Shown here: piece by piece, positions 40,672-50,016 of the stretch
How positions within the stretch are numbered: the first letter of the stretch is position 1
Layout of the letters: every line of letters starts with the position of its first letter
Assembly (NCBI GenBank): GCA_965203615.1
Contig: OZ241900.1
Location: forward strand, 4,278,001 to 4,342,000
DNA from: VXNE01 sp965203615
GTDB taxonomy: Bacteria > Pseudomonadota > Gammaproteobacteria > Pseudomonadales > Azotimanducaceae
Length of the DNA stretch: 64,000 nucleotides
Direction of reading: 5' to 3'
Made by a program: the position numbers and the translations under genes
The notes under the pieces: generated by a model
What the model saw: only the letters and a program-made list of their open reading frames with translations
Told to the model about the DNA's origin: nothing
Databases searched by the model: none

Positions 40672-41787
40672 ATGACAGCAACACCATTCAAGATAGAAAT
40701 CCCGGAAGCGGCGCTGACCGATCTGCGCGAGCGCCTGAAGCGCACGCGGTGGCCGACGGATCTGATGCCGGAAGCTGGCTGGACCTACGGCACGAATAAC
40801 GCCTACCTGAAAGAGCTTTGTGCCTACTGGGCCGACGGCTTCGACTGGCGGGCACAGGAGGCCGCCCTGAACCGGCACGACCACTTTCTGCGCGAAGTCG
40901 ACGGTTTCCGGCTGCACTACATTCATGCGCGGGGGCAAGGCCCGGACCCGTTCCCGCTCGTGTTCACCCACGGCTGGCCCAGCACGTTCTACGACTTCGA
41001 CAAGCTCATCGAACCGCTGGCCGACCCGGGCGCACATGGCGGCAACCCCGCCGATGCCTTCGACGTCATCGTGCCTTCCATGCCGGGTTACGCGTTCTCC
41101 GAACGCCCCACGGTGACCGGTTACGGCCCGGCGCGCATCGCCGAGCTATGGGACCGGCTGATGACGGATATGGGCCATGCGCGCTACGGGGCGCATGGAG
41201 GCGACTGGGGCGGGCTCGTCACCGGCCTGATCGGCTGGAAGTACCCGCAGCGGGCGGTGGGCATTCACCGCCTGGTGGGCGGCATCCCCCGTCTGGAACC
41301 GAAACCGGGGGAGACCGCCGAGGAGCGCCGGATCCGGCTTGCGGACGGCGGCGGCTATGGGCATATCCAGAGCACGAGACCGCAGACGCTGGCGTATGGG
41401 TTGACGGACTCTCCGGCCGGTCTGGCGGGCTGGATCGTCGAGAAGTGGCATGCATGGAGCGACTGCGGCGGAGACATCGAATCGCGCTTCACGAAGGACG
41501 AGTTGCTGACCACGATCTCGCTTTACTGGTTCACCGAGACCATCTACAGCAGCACCTGCCTGTACCACGAGAACGCGCACAACAGCGTCAATCGCATCGG
41601 CGGCCGGATCGAAGTTCCGAGCGGCTATGCGGTCTGCCGTTGGCTCAGGCAGACGCGGGACGAGCTTGCGCAGGAATCCAACCTCGTGCACTGGACCGAG
41701 TTCGACCGCGGCGCGCACTTTTCGGCGTTCGAGGAACCGGAGTTGCTCGCGGAGGATATCCGCAAGTTCTTCCGGCCCCTGCGCTGA
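40672..41787 (+). CDS. Epoxide hydrolase (alpha/beta hydrolase with EHN domain)
   Basis: 371 residues. An N-terminal epoxide-hydrolase domain (IPEAALTDLRERLKRTRWPT) precedes the alpha/beta-hydrolase core. The oxyanion motif HGWP is in FTHGWPSTFYDFD, the nucleophile Asp in GAHGGDWGGLVTGL, a ring-opening Tyr in the cap near SLYWFTETIYSS, and the catalytic His in FDRGAHFSAFEEPEL. It hydrates an epoxide to a diol, as in juvenile-hormone or limonene/styrene-type epoxide hydrolases. The start follows GGACAAGG. It is divergent from the CoA-transferase pair and followed after 19 bases by the amidohydrolase. Confidence 0.94.
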   Translation: MTATPFKIEIPEAALTDLRERLKRTRWPTDLMPEAGWTYGTNNAYLKELCAYWADGFDWRAQEAALNRHDHFLREVDGFRLHYIHARGQGPDPFPLVFTHGWPSTFYDFDKLIEPLADPGAHGGNPADAFDVIVPSMPGYAFSERPTVTGYGPARIAELWDRLMTDMGHARYGAHGGDWGGLVTGLIGWKYPQRAVGIHRLVGGIPRLEPKPGETAEERRIRLADGGGYGHIQSTRPQTLAYGLTDSPAGLAGWIVEKWHAWSDCGGDIESRFTKDELLTTISLYWFTETIYSSTCLYHENAHNSVNRIGGRIEVPSGYAVCRWLRQTRDELAQESNLVHWTEFDRGAHFSAFEEPELLAEDIRKFFRPLR

Positions 41788-41806
41788 TCGCGTCGACCCG
41801 GCGTTG

Positions 41807-43138
41807 ATGGAACCGAAACGGCTCGGTTTGGCCGCTTTCCTCGCGGCCCTGATTTCCTCCTCGGTAGTGGCGGAGGACATCGTGATCACAGACGTCGACG
41901 TGATCTCGATGCTCGATCCCGGCGTGCAGGAAAGCCGGAACGTCACCGTTCGCGGAGGCAAGATCGTCGCAATCGGTCAGGCTGCCGTGCCCCGCGGCGC
42001 GCGGGTCATCGACGGTACTGGCCGTTTCCTGATTCCCGGTCTCGTCGAGATGCACGCGCACGTGCCCGTCGAAAACCCTGACCGCGACGACGCGCTGTTC
42101 CTGTGGGTCGCCAACGGCGTGACCATGGCGCGCGGAATGGTTGGCCATCCGACCCACCTGGCCTTGCGGGAGGATCTGCTGGCACACCGTACCCTCGGCC
42201 CGCGGCTCGTCACGTCGGGCCCGCCGTTTTCCGGTCAGGGGTCGAGTATCGCCGACGTCGAGGCGCTGGTGCGGGAGCAAAAGGCCGCCGGCTATGACTT
42301 CCTGAAGATTCTCGGGGGACTCTCGGCGGACCGGTTTGTAGCGCTTGCCGCCGAGGCGCGCCGGGTGGGGATGACGTTCGAGGGGCACGTGACGGCCTCG
42401 GTGGGGCTGCGGGGAAGTCTCGAAGCCGGACAGATCATCATCGACCACCTCGACGGTTACATGCAGGTCATCACGCCGGATGCGAAGTCGTATCCGGTGG
42501 GATTCGGGGCGTGGTTCGGCGCGGCGCTCGCGCCCCACGCCGATCCCGACCTGCTCGGGCATGCGGTCGCGATGACAAAGGCGTCAGGAGCCGGCGTGGT
42601 GCCCACCGAGACGCTGCTCGAGAACAGTTTCCATGCCTACCGTTGGGAAGAGATGGCCCAACGCCCGCAGTTCAAGTACCTTCCGAGGCATATGCGCACC
42701 AGCTACATCGGGTACATGCAGGGCATGGCGCCCGGTACCAGCGCCGCGAAGGCCACCGAATACCTGAACGTCCGCAAGATGCTGATCAAGGCATTGCACG
42801 ACGGCGGGGTCCCGGTACTGCTCGGTTCCGACGCGCCGCAGATGTTCAATGTGCCAGGGTTTTCGATCCATCGGGAACTCGCCTCGATGGTGGCGGCCGG
42901 GCTGACGCCGTTCGAGGCGCTGGCAACCGGAACGACGGCGCCCGCCGACTTCTACGGCACGTCCGATTGGGGTGCGGTCGAGGTCGGACGCGATGCCGAC
43001 CTGGTATTGCTCAATGCCAACCCACTGGAAGACATCGCCAACACGCAGCGCATCGAAGGCGTCATGGTTCGGGGAAGGTGGCTGGGCCGCGCGGAGATCG
43101 ATGCCGGATTGAGCGACATCGTGGAGCGGTACCGATAG
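41807..43138 (+). CDS. Secreted amidohydrolase family protein
   Basis: 443 residues with a signal peptide (MEPKRLGLAAFLAALISSSV, then VAED). Metal-dependent amidohydrolase blocks: GKIVAIGQAAVPRGARVIDG, PGLVEMHAHVPVEN with His-x-His, a carbamylated-Lys candidate in YDFLKILGGLS, His in TFEGHVTAS and IIDHLDGYMQ, and the Asp in VLLGSDAPQM. VEVGRDADLVLLNANPLEDI closes it. Related secreted proteins are imidazolonepropionase-like or prolidase-like hydrolases; the substrate is unknown. It starts 19 bases after the epoxide hydrolase and is likely co-transcribed. Confidence 0.92.
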   Translation: MEPKRLGLAAFLAALISSSVVAEDIVITDVDVISMLDPGVQESRNVTVRGGKIVAIGQAAVPRGARVIDGTGRFLIPGLVEMHAHVPVENPDRDDALFLWVANGVTMARGMVGHPTHLALREDLLAHRTLGPRLVTSGPPFSGQGSSIADVEALVREQKAAGYDFLKILGGLSADRFVALAAEARRVGMTFEGHVTASVGLRGSLEAGQIIIDHLDGYMQVITPDAKSYPVGFGAWFGAALAPHADPDLLGHAVAMTKASGAGVVPTETLLENSFHAYRWEEMAQRPQFKYLPRHMRTSYIGYMQGMAPGTSAAKATEYLNVRKMLIKALHDGGVPVLLGSDAPQMFNVPGFSIHRELASMVAAGLTPFEALATGTTAPADFYGTSDWGAVEVGRDADLVLLNANPLEDIANTQRIEGVMVRGRWLGRAEIDAGLSDIVERYR

Positions 43139-43251
43139 CCAGCAACGGCCCAGTCGCCTCCGTCGCCGTTGTCAGAGTCCTGTGATGGGAACGAGTATCC
43201 GTTCAACGCGGTGGCGTCGAAGCTGGTGGTGCAGGCCCCGGCGACCGCCCC

Positions 43252-44004
43252 CTAACGCTCCGATCCCTCGACCGGGGCGACGGTTTCGGTTTCGCGGAGG
43301 AGATCCCTCGCACCGCGTCCGACGAGTACCGTTGCCGTCGGTGCCTGGAAAAAACTGAATCCCTCCCGGTTTCGCCATTGCACGGGCCCGCCCAGCTTGC
43401 AACCGGCGCCGAGGGTGACGTCGTGAATCCTGCTGACCATGGCTTCGTACTCCGGCGTGCCCTGGGCGTGTCCCGAGAAACTGAACAGATCCGTTGCGGC
43501 GGTGAAGATGACGTCGACGCCGGGAACGGCGGCGATCTTCTCGACATTCTCCACGCCGGCAGGGGATTCGATCATGCCGACGATCATGACGTTGTCGTTC
43601 GCGGTACGGCGGTAATCGCTGCCCCACAACTCGCCGTATTGCCCGCCCCCGAGGCTGCGCGCACCGACAGGGGGATACTTGGCGAACCGCACGGCCGCTT
43701 CGACTTTTTCAGGCTCGACCACCATCGGCACGATGACACCGAGCGCACCGATGTCCGTTGCTTTCTGTACGTCGCCTTCGGTGGCGTCGGGCACGCGGAT
43801 GAACGGTATGGCGGGCAGGTCCCGGCCCGCCCAGATCATGCGCGCGACCTCCTGGTAGGTCAGCGGGCTGTGCTGCATCTCGATCCACAGGAAGTCGAAA
43901 CCGGAACGCGCCATGGCCCGGTATATCTCGGGGTCGGGCGTATCGATGGTGCCGCCGATGACCTGTTCGCCGTTGGCGAGTTTCTGCTTGACGGTGTTAT
44001 ACAT
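43252..44004 (-). CDS. HpcH/HpaI family aldolase (class II pyruvate aldolase type)
   Basis: 250 residues of the (beta/alpha)8 family that cleaves 2-keto-4-hydroxy acids to pyruvate and an aldehyde. YRAMARSGFDFLWIEMQHSP carries a conserved Glu and His. IPFIRVPDATEGDVQKATDI has the carboxylate-binding Arg, and VGMIESPAGVENVEKIAAVP the metal-binding Glu, with the second acidic ligand in FTAATDLFSFSG instead of the more usual GPxDLS. YGELWGSDYRRTANDNV is typical. It stands alone, convergent with the amidohydrolase; 43139-43251 holds no gene. Confidence 0.92.
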   Translation of the reverse strand: MYNTVKQKLANGEQVIGGTIDTPDPEIYRAMARSGFDFLWIEMQHSPLTYQEVARMIWAGRDLPAIPFIRVPDATEGDVQKATDIGALGVIVPMVVEPEKVEAAVRFAKYPPVGARSLGGGQYGELWGSDYRRTANDNVMIVGMIESPAGVENVEKIAAVPGVDVIFTAATDLFSFSGHAQGTPEYEAMVSRIHDVTLGAGCKLGGPVQWRNREGFSFFQAPTATVLVGRGARDLLRETETVAPVEGSER

Positions 44005-44137
44005 GGCGTGCCCTTGCGTTAAGGAAGATATCGGGCGGGAAAGACCCGCGAGCGATGGTATGCGATGCCGAAGAGTAAGGCGACACACTGCTTTCCTCGG
44101 CCAGGATTCCGCGGACGATCCGACCTGAAACGGACAA

Positions 44138-45450
44138 ATGTCACAGAGAACGATAACCCTGTTCACCGATGTCGAGGATGTGACGCTCGTCGAGTCCTTT
44201 CGCGAGTTGCTGGCGCCCCATCCGGTGCAGGCGGTCCCCACGCTGGAGGCAGCGGCTCGCACGGCGTCGGATCTGCTGATTCTGCATCTGCCGGGGCGCA
44301 ACGTCGAAGAACGCGTGGTCGCGGAGGCGCTGGTCGACGATTTGAAGCGACAGAAAATCCTCGCCGTCGGATCCACCGGCGCGAGAGTGTTCGGTGAACT
44401 GGATCTTCAGATCGAGGCGGGGTTCGTTATTCCGGAATGGTGCCCCAGGATTCGTGTCGAGGCGAGCGAACTCCTGGGCAAAACCGGACTTGGCAGTTTC
44501 GAAGCGATCGCGGGTCCTGTGTGCGGGGAGCACTGTTTCATCGGCGTCTCCCGGGACCTTGCGCCTTTTGTCGAAGTCATCGCCGCGTGCGAAAGGGATT
44601 GGCCGAGAACTTGCGCAGCGGTGCTCCGTAAGGGCACTTTCACCTATGCCGCCATTGCGGGGCGGCCGGATCAATGGTCATCCGGGTACCGGTCGCTGTT
44701 CCGGCGGACCGCCCACGCCCTGGCGGCGTCGGCCTTCGAAGCGCCGCGGTTCGAAATGCCCACGACACCGTCCGGGGTAGTCCACATGCGTCTGCCCCCA
44801 CCGCCCGACGAAGGCGCCTTTCGCCACTTCTACTTCAAGCTCCGCCAGCCTACGAGTTTCACGGCTACCCTCAAGCATACGGGCACGGCTGTGGCACAGA
44901 TCGTGTTCTACGGAGAGAAGGATCGGCTTTACGCCAGCGTCAAGCAGGCGGAGAAGGGTGAGCCGCTGACGATCACCGCGAATATCAGCCGCCAGGCGAT
45001 CGAGAAGAACGCGGAGCGCTACTGGGTTCTCGGTGTGGGGAATTACGACCGGGAAAACACGGCGGACATGACCCTGTCGATTCACTACGACATGGATGGG
45101 GACAATGCACCTGCCCTCCAGCCGCTTCCGTCGGATGCCACGAGTTTCTCGCCGCCCATCTGCATGCGCTGGCCGATTCAAACGCGCGCGGAGAGACGAC
45201 CGCCCGCGAACGGCTTGCCCGGCACGTCAAGGTCGACGCCGGCAGCGCGACGACAGGCGACCTGCAGTACGCGGTGGCGCGCGAGTTCGGTTTCGAGAAC
45301 TGGGATCACCTCCAGGCACATGTGTCCCCTTCGCCGGACTGGTGGTCGCGTCCGAACATCCGGGACCGCTATATCGGGCAGGAGGATACGCGGGCGGCCG
45401 CGCTGCTCCGCGGGCAGGCGAGCGAGGCGGATCTGTACCACGTCACTTGA
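44138..45450 (+). pseudogene. Hypothetical protein with a one-base frameshift near its C-terminus
   Basis: The frame from ATG 44138 encodes about 330 balanced residues (ITLFTDVEDVTLVESFRELL, FRHFYFKLRQPTSFTATLKH, YWVLGVGNYDRENTADMTLS) and then turns Arg/Pro-rich after PLPSDA. The next frame continues with natural protein: HEFLAAHLHALADSNARGET, TTGDLQYAVAREFGFENWDH, SRPNIRDRYIGQEDTRAAAL and a stop at 45450. Restoring one C near 45138 (gccac to gcccac) fuses them into ~437 residues. The block AVAREFGFENWDHLQAHV resembles a module often placed before ankyrin repeats. No function is recognised. The 3' end overlaps the convergent spermidine-synthase fusion by 8 bases. It may be a real break or an assembly error. 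Confidence 0.6.
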
Positions 45451-47665
45451 CGCGCCAGCGGATCACGCCCGCCAGGTTCGAGAAGTCGTCCCGCCACACG
45501 CGCCGGGTCTCGGGTCCCAGCGGCGCCCAGGTTTCGTCGAGCGCGAGTTGTTCAAACATCGCACCGTCACGCATGACGGCGATCCATTGCGATGGTGCGC
45601 TCACCGGGTCGTTCTCGGCGTCTACTTTCTCGAGTCGACCGACCCTGGCAGTATGTCCCAGTTCACTGACGATACCGGCCACCACCGGCTGAAGATCGAG
45701 CAGTCGGTTGGATGTGTGCAGCAGTAGCACGCCGTCGTCATCGAGTTTGCGCATGTAGAGCGATACCGCTTCCAGCGTCAGCAGGTGTATGGGGATCGCG
45801 TCGGAAGAGAATGCGTCGATGACCAGGAGATCGAAGCTCCCGTCAGGCTCCGGTCCAAGGGTGAGGCGGGCGTCGCCCAGCACGATGTCAGGTGACGGAT
45901 CGTATGTCGGCAGGATATCGAAGTAGCCGCTGGTTGCCGCGAGGCGTGCGACCACGGGGTCGATCTCGAAGTACCGCCACGCGTCATCGGGGCGCCGGTA
46001 GTAGGCGAGGGCGCCCGTCCCGAGTCCCACCTGCCCGACACGTTGTTTCTTCGTCCGTGCCTGTGTCGCGGCGATGATATCGGCCACGGGGCTGGCGGGG
46101 GTGTAGTAGTTGGTCGGCTGGACCGACCCGTCGCCGCGCATCCACTGGCCCCCATGGTTGGTGGTGCCGTGGACCAGGCTGCGCGTCGGTGGATCCGCCT
46201 TTTCGACGATCTTGTACACGCCGAAAAAACTGCGTTCGCTCCAGACCGTCTCGCCGTCGGCCCAGGGCTTCTGGCCGGCGATCAATAGCGCGGCGAGACA
46301 CAGCGCGAACCCCAAGGGGCGAACCTGGCGCGCAAGCACAAACACGGCGAAGACGCCCAGCGCGCCAGCGAAGACGATGAAGGGCAGCGGCAACTCCGCC
46401 CATTCGGTGAACGACCTGCCGCCGAGGATCACGACCAGAATGAGGATGGCCAGAACGATGTCACCGTTGTGCCAGAAAGCCCCCCGGCCCAGCGGCGTGG
46501 CGTTCCCGTGCTCTGTTTCCCTTTTCGGCAGCAGGGCCGCTGCCAGCACCAGGCTCAGCGGATACTCGAGGACGGAATCGAATATCACCGGCGCGACGAG
46601 TGCGACGACAAGACCCCCGATCAGTCCGCCCAACGAAACGAAGAGATAGAACTCGGTCAACGCTTCGGCCGGGGGGCGGCGCTTGGCCAGGGCGCCATGA
46701 CAGGCGGTCGCGATGAAGAAGAACGCGATGAGGTGCAGCGGCAGGAAGATGCTCGCGGGCTCCCGCCAGGGAAACAGGGCGGCCAGGATGACCAGCCCGA
46801 ACGCCATGCCGCGCACTGCCAGCCACGACGGGATGAGCGGGTGGCGTGCGAAGGCATTGACGAAACTCAGCAGGTAGAGCGTAAGGGGCACGACCCACAG
46901 GAGCGGTGCCGAGGCGATATCGGTACTGATGTGGCCTGTCACGCCGAGCAGGAGGGACGAGGGGACCGCGCTGTACGCCAGCCAACCTGCCCTGCGACGC
47001 CAGGATGGTCGCGGAGCGTCACCCGCTGACGCGGCTACGGCAACTCGGTGCCACACGTTTGAGCCGCACCCGATGATGCAAGCGGCCAGGATGGCGAAGC
47101 CGGCGGTCCACGCGAGTGATTGGTCTCGTGTTCCGATCAGCGGTTCGATGACGAACGGAAAGGCGAGCAGCACGGCAACGCTGCCGAGATTGCTGGCGGC
47201 GTAAAGAAAATAAGGATCGGATGCATGCGGGTGTCCCGTGCGGGAAAACCAGCGTTGAATGAGGGGCGCGGTGGTGGCGACAGCGAAGAACGGCGCGCCG
47301 ATGGAGACGGCGAGCAGGCCGAGGAGCCAGATCGCGGGCGGCGCACCGGGATCCGGAAGCCAACCTTCAGCGACACCGATCGGCATCGCCACGGCTACCG
47401 CACCGAGCAGGCAGAAGTGCACGAGGCATTGGCTGCGAGGCCCGAGGTGGCGGGTCAACAGGTGCGCGTAGCCGTAGCCGCACAGCAGCGCTGCCTGGAA
47501 GAAGACCATGGCCGTGTTCCAGACGGACGGTGAACCGCCGAGCAGGGGCAGGACCATCTTCGTGAATAGCGGCTGCATCCAGAACAGCAGTGCAGCCCCG
47601 GCGAACATGGTCGCGGCAAAGAGCCACAGTTGCGCATGCCGGGCAGCGCCGGTCCGATCACTCAT
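45443..47665 (-). CDS. Membrane protein fused to a spermidine synthase-like domain
   Basis: 740 residues. The first ~450 contain about a dozen hydrophobic segments (AQLWLFAATMFAGAALLFWM, FLLGAVAVAMPIGVA-like stretches), and the rest is a Rossmann methyltransferase-like spermidine synthase domain. That domain includes RVGQVGLGTGALAYYRRPDD (nucleotide loop), WRYFEIDPVVARLA (acidic residue of the cofactor pocket), DIVLGDARLTLGPEPDG and FDLLVIDAFSSDAIPIHLLT. Fused MFS/spermidine synthase proteins are widespread, but whether they make or move polyamines is unclear. The start was set at MSDRTGAARHAQ because the in-frame ATG at 47725 adds residues without similarity. It lies downstream of the ZIP gene on the same strand. 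Confidence 0.9.
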   Translation of the reverse strand: MSDRTGAARHAQLWLFAATMFAGAALLFWMQPLFTKMVLPLLGGSPSVWNTAMVFFQAALLCGYGYAHLLTRHLGPRSQCLVHFCLLGAVAVAMPIGVAEGWLPDPGAPPAIWLLGLLAVSIGAPFFAVATTAPLIQRWFSRTGHPHASDPYFLYAASNLGSVAVLLAFPFVIEPLIGTRDQSLAWTAGFAILAACIIGCGSNVWHRVAVAASAGDAPRPSWRRRAGWLAYSAVPSSLLLGVTGHISTDIASAPLLWVVPLTLYLLSFVNAFARHPLIPSWLAVRGMAFGLVILAALFPWREPASIFLPLHLIAFFFIATACHGALAKRRPPAEALTEFYLFVSLGGLIGGLVVALVAPVIFDSVLEYPLSLVLAAALLPKRETEHGNATPLGRGAFWHNGDIVLAILILVVILGGRSFTEWAELPLPFIVFAGALGVFAVFVLARQVRPLGFALCLAALLIAGQKPWADGETVWSERSFFGVYKIVEKADPPTRSLVHGTTNHGGQWMRGDGSVQPTNYYTPASPVADIIAATQARTKKQRVGQVGLGTGALAYYRRPDDAWRYFEIDPVVARLAATSGYFDILPTYDPSPDIVLGDARLTLGPEPDGSFDLLVIDAFSSDAIPIHLLTLEAVSLYMRKLDDDGVLLLHTSNRLLDLQPVVAGIVSELGHTARVGRLEKVDAENDPVSAPSQWIAVMRDGAMFEQLALDETWAPLGPETRRVWRDDFSNLAGVIRWRVK

Positions 47666-47743
47666 GTCGGCTGTTACGTGGTCGACGCGCTGGGCCGGGC
47701 CACAGGGGGCACTCACGTGCGGCATCGCGCAAAAGACGGAGCA

Positions 47744-48454
47744 CTACAAGAGCATCTCGCCGACGAGCGCGAGCGCGAAGCCGAGGACCGCGCCGAGAGG
47801 AGGCGCCCAGTGACGCTCCAGCCTGGCCTGGGGGGCGATGTCCTGGAACGTGAGGTAGAGAATGCCGCCCGAGGCGAACAGCATGATGGAACCGAGCACG
47901 GCGTCCTGATCGGCGAGCCAGAACCAGCCGGCGACGCCGCAGACGGGACCGAGCAGCGCGAGGGCCAGCATCAGACCCAGGGCTTTCGGGCGGCCGAACT
48001 GTCCTGAGCCGAGTTCGCGCCAGGCATTGAATCCCTCGGGCAGGTTCTGCAGGCCAATGAGGAACGCGAGGAGAACCGCGCCCTCTGCGTTGGCCGCGAA
48101 CATGCCGCCGAGGGCCAGCGACTCGGGCAGGAAATCGGCTGCCATGGCGCTGAACTGGGGAGCGGATTGGTGTCGCTTCGCCTGGATGCGGTCGAGTGCC
48201 ATGAAGGCCGCGCCACCCGCCATGAGCAGGACGATGGCCGGCAGCGCGTGGGGCAGACGTTCGATGCCCTCCGGCACGAGCACCAACGCGACGGCACCCA
48301 CCAGCACGCCGGCGCCGAAGGCGATGACGAAGTGGCGCAACTCCTCCTCGAGCCACCGGGGACGGATGTGCTCGATGTGCGCAAGTCCGGCGCCGAACGG
48401 TATGCAGGCGCCGGCCAGCGTCGTCCAGAGCAGCAATTCGATGAAACGATCCAT
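47744..48454 (-). CDS. ZIP family metal transporter
   Basis: 236 residues, almost all membrane: ELLLWTTLAGACIPFGAGLA, HFVIAFGAGVLVGAVALVLV, the paired helices with FLPESLALGGMFA and LIGLQNLPEGFNAW, and SIMLFASGGILYLTFQDIAP. The PES...NLPEG pattern marks the proteobacterial ZIP subgroup that replaces the usual His ligands with Asn and acidic residues. It would import Zn2+ or another divalent metal. A His-containing loop (KRHQSAPQ) lies between helices 3 and 4. It is followed after 78 bases by the spermidine-synthase fusion. Confidence 0.87.
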   Translation of the reverse strand: MDRFIELLLWTTLAGACIPFGAGLAHIEHIRPRWLEEELRHFVIAFGAGVLVGAVALVLVPEGIERLPHALPAIVLLMAGGAAFMALDRIQAKRHQSAPQFSAMAADFLPESLALGGMFAANAEGAVLLAFLIGLQNLPEGFNAWRELGSGQFGRPKALGLMLALALLGPVCGVAGWFWLADQDAVLGSIMLFASGGILYLTFQDIAPQARLERHWAPPLGAVLGFALALVGEMLL

Positions 48455-48759
48455 ACAGTTCAGAGATAGTCTTGCTGTGCCTCACGAAGTCTTTCGATCT
48501 GTCGATGTGGTCTCGACATTGGCGCAGTTGGCAACATCTCGACCTGCTACGCAACAACTATCTGGGTGAGGTCGCCGCCAGTTCCTCCCTGATCGCCTCC
48601 TCGGTGGTGAATGGCGTGTCGCGGTTGACCGGGCGAGAGTGATTTTGCTGTCATAGCCTCGTCACGCGCAGATGCCGTGCGGGGTTGGGGCGGGCAGAAT
48701 CCGCCCATTCGATCGACCGACGGCCGGACTCGTAGAAGCGTTTCTTGAGGGACCACACC
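48455..48759. other. 305-base stretch without a supported gene
   Basis: No frame here has a convincing start and protein-like composition. A short minus-strand frame (around 48565-48640, reading PVNRDTPFTTEEAIREELAA to a stop) looks protein-like but is closed by a stop just upstream and has no start codon. It may be the tail of a lost gene. The promoter of the acyl-CoA dehydrogenase should lie here. Confidence 0.5.
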
Positions 48760-49905
48760 ATGCCGATGATTCTCAACGAAGAGCAGAACATGCTCAAAGA
48801 CACGGCGAAGGAGTTCTGTACCGAGAGGGCGCCGATCAGTCAACTCAGAAAGCTGCGTGACGATGCCGACGGCAACGGCTTCGATCGCGACGTATGGGCA
48901 TCCATGGCGGAACTCGGTTGGGCCGCGATACCTTTTCCGGAGCAGTTCGGCGGACTCGACTTCGGCTACAAGGGATTGGGGGTCGTCACCGAAGAGACCG
49001 GGCGCACATTGGCGGCGAGCCCGTTGTTCGCCAGCGTGTGGGTTTGTGGCACCGCGCTGAACGTCGGCGGCAGCGACGCGCAGAAGTCGGCATTGTTGCC
49101 GCGGGTCGCCTCCGGGGAACTGCTGCTGGCGCTGGCACTGGAAGAATCGCATCGCCACGATCCCTATGGCATTGCGATGGCTGCGACGCCTTCCGGCGAA
49201 GGCTACACATTGACCGGGTCGAAAACGTTTGTCCTCGACGGACACGTCGCCGATCGGCTCATCGTCGCCGCGCGCACGTCTGGCGAGCGTGGCGAGCGGG
49301 ACGGCATCACGCTGTTTGTCGTCGACGCCGATGCCGATGGCGTCGATATCACGCGGACGACGATGGTGGATAGCCGCAACGCCTCGAACATCGGGTTCAA
49401 GGATGTGGCGGCCAGTGCCGATGACGTAGTCGGCGAGGTGGGGACCGGTGCCGACGTGCTAGATCCGACGCTGGACATCGCGCGGATCGGCATCGCGGCG
49501 GAGATGCTGGGTTCGACGCAGGAGTGTTTCGACCGAACCGTCGCATATCTCAAGGAGCGAGAGCAGTTCGGGGTGCCGATCGGTTCGTTCCAGGCGCTCA
49601 AGCATCGCGCGGCGAACATGTTCTGCGAAATCGAGCTATCCAAGTCCGTGGTGCTCGAGGCGTTGACTGCGCTCGACGAGAAGCGCGAGGCGACGGAAGT
49701 GGCGAAACTCGCGAGCCTGGCAAAAGCGAAGGTGGGGGAGACCTTCCACACCGTCTCGCGGGAGGGCATCCAGATGCACGGCGGCATCGGCATGACCGAC
49801 GAGTTCGACATCGGATTCTTCATCAAGCGGTCGGCTGTTACCGAGCAGACCTTCGGGGACGTTAACTTCCACCGCAATCGATACGGCGAGCTGGAAGGGT
49901 ACTGA
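48760..49905 (+). CDS. Acyl-CoA dehydrogenase family protein
   Basis: 381 residues in the three-domain ACAD fold: helical N-terminus (MILNEEQNMLKDTAKEFCTE), middle beta domain (LLALALEESHRHDPYGIAMA, YTLTGSKTFVLDGHVADRLI) and helical C-terminal domain (YLKEREQFGVPIGSFQALKH, IQMHGGIGMTDEFDIGFFIK). It oxidises an acyl-CoA to its enoyl-CoA with FAD, passing electrons to ETF. The usual middle-domain motif is altered, and a Glu base could not be placed with certainty, so a noncanonical substrate is possible. The ATG follows GAGGG; a TTG at 48745 is the alternative. It is monocistronic here. Confidence 0.92.
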   Translation: MPMILNEEQNMLKDTAKEFCTERAPISQLRKLRDDADGNGFDRDVWASMAELGWAAIPFPEQFGGLDFGYKGLGVVTEETGRTLAASPLFASVWVCGTALNVGGSDAQKSALLPRVASGELLLALALEESHRHDPYGIAMAATPSGEGYTLTGSKTFVLDGHVADRLIVAARTSGERGERDGITLFVVDADADGVDITRTTMVDSRNASNIGFKDVAASADDVVGEVGTGADVLDPTLDIARIGIAAEMLGSTQECFDRTVAYLKEREQFGVPIGSFQALKHRAANMFCEIELSKSVVLEALTALDEKREATEVAKLASLAKAKVGETFHTVSREGIQMHGGIGMTDEFDIGFFIKRSAVTEQTFGDVNFHRNRYGELEGY

Positions 49906-49914
49906 GGCATGCGT

Positions 49915-49937
49915 ACAGGCAGGTGTACCTGCGCTGT
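49915..49937 (+). terminator. Weak hairpin after the acyl-CoA dehydrogenase
   Basis: acag-gcagg / cctgc-g-ctgt can pair around a tgta loop, followed by a short ttc. It begins 10 bases after the stop codon. It is imperfect (one bulged base) and has little T-run, so this is a tentative call. Confidence 0.3.
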
Positions 49938-50016
49938 TTCAGTAGGTTACGGGCTATTTATAAACTGATTTGTTGAGGTATTGAAACCTAGGAGCCTGCC
50001 GGCGGGCACCGGTCTC

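Noticed and set aside
41645..42562. Minus-strand frame opposite the amidohydrolase
   Set aside because: Composition is Arg/His-rich antisense noise; the plus-strand gene has the catalytic motifs.
47744..48454. ZIP transporter with lost metal ligands
   Set aside because: The NLPEG form without His is typical of a known proteobacterial ZIP subgroup, so it is not an anomaly.
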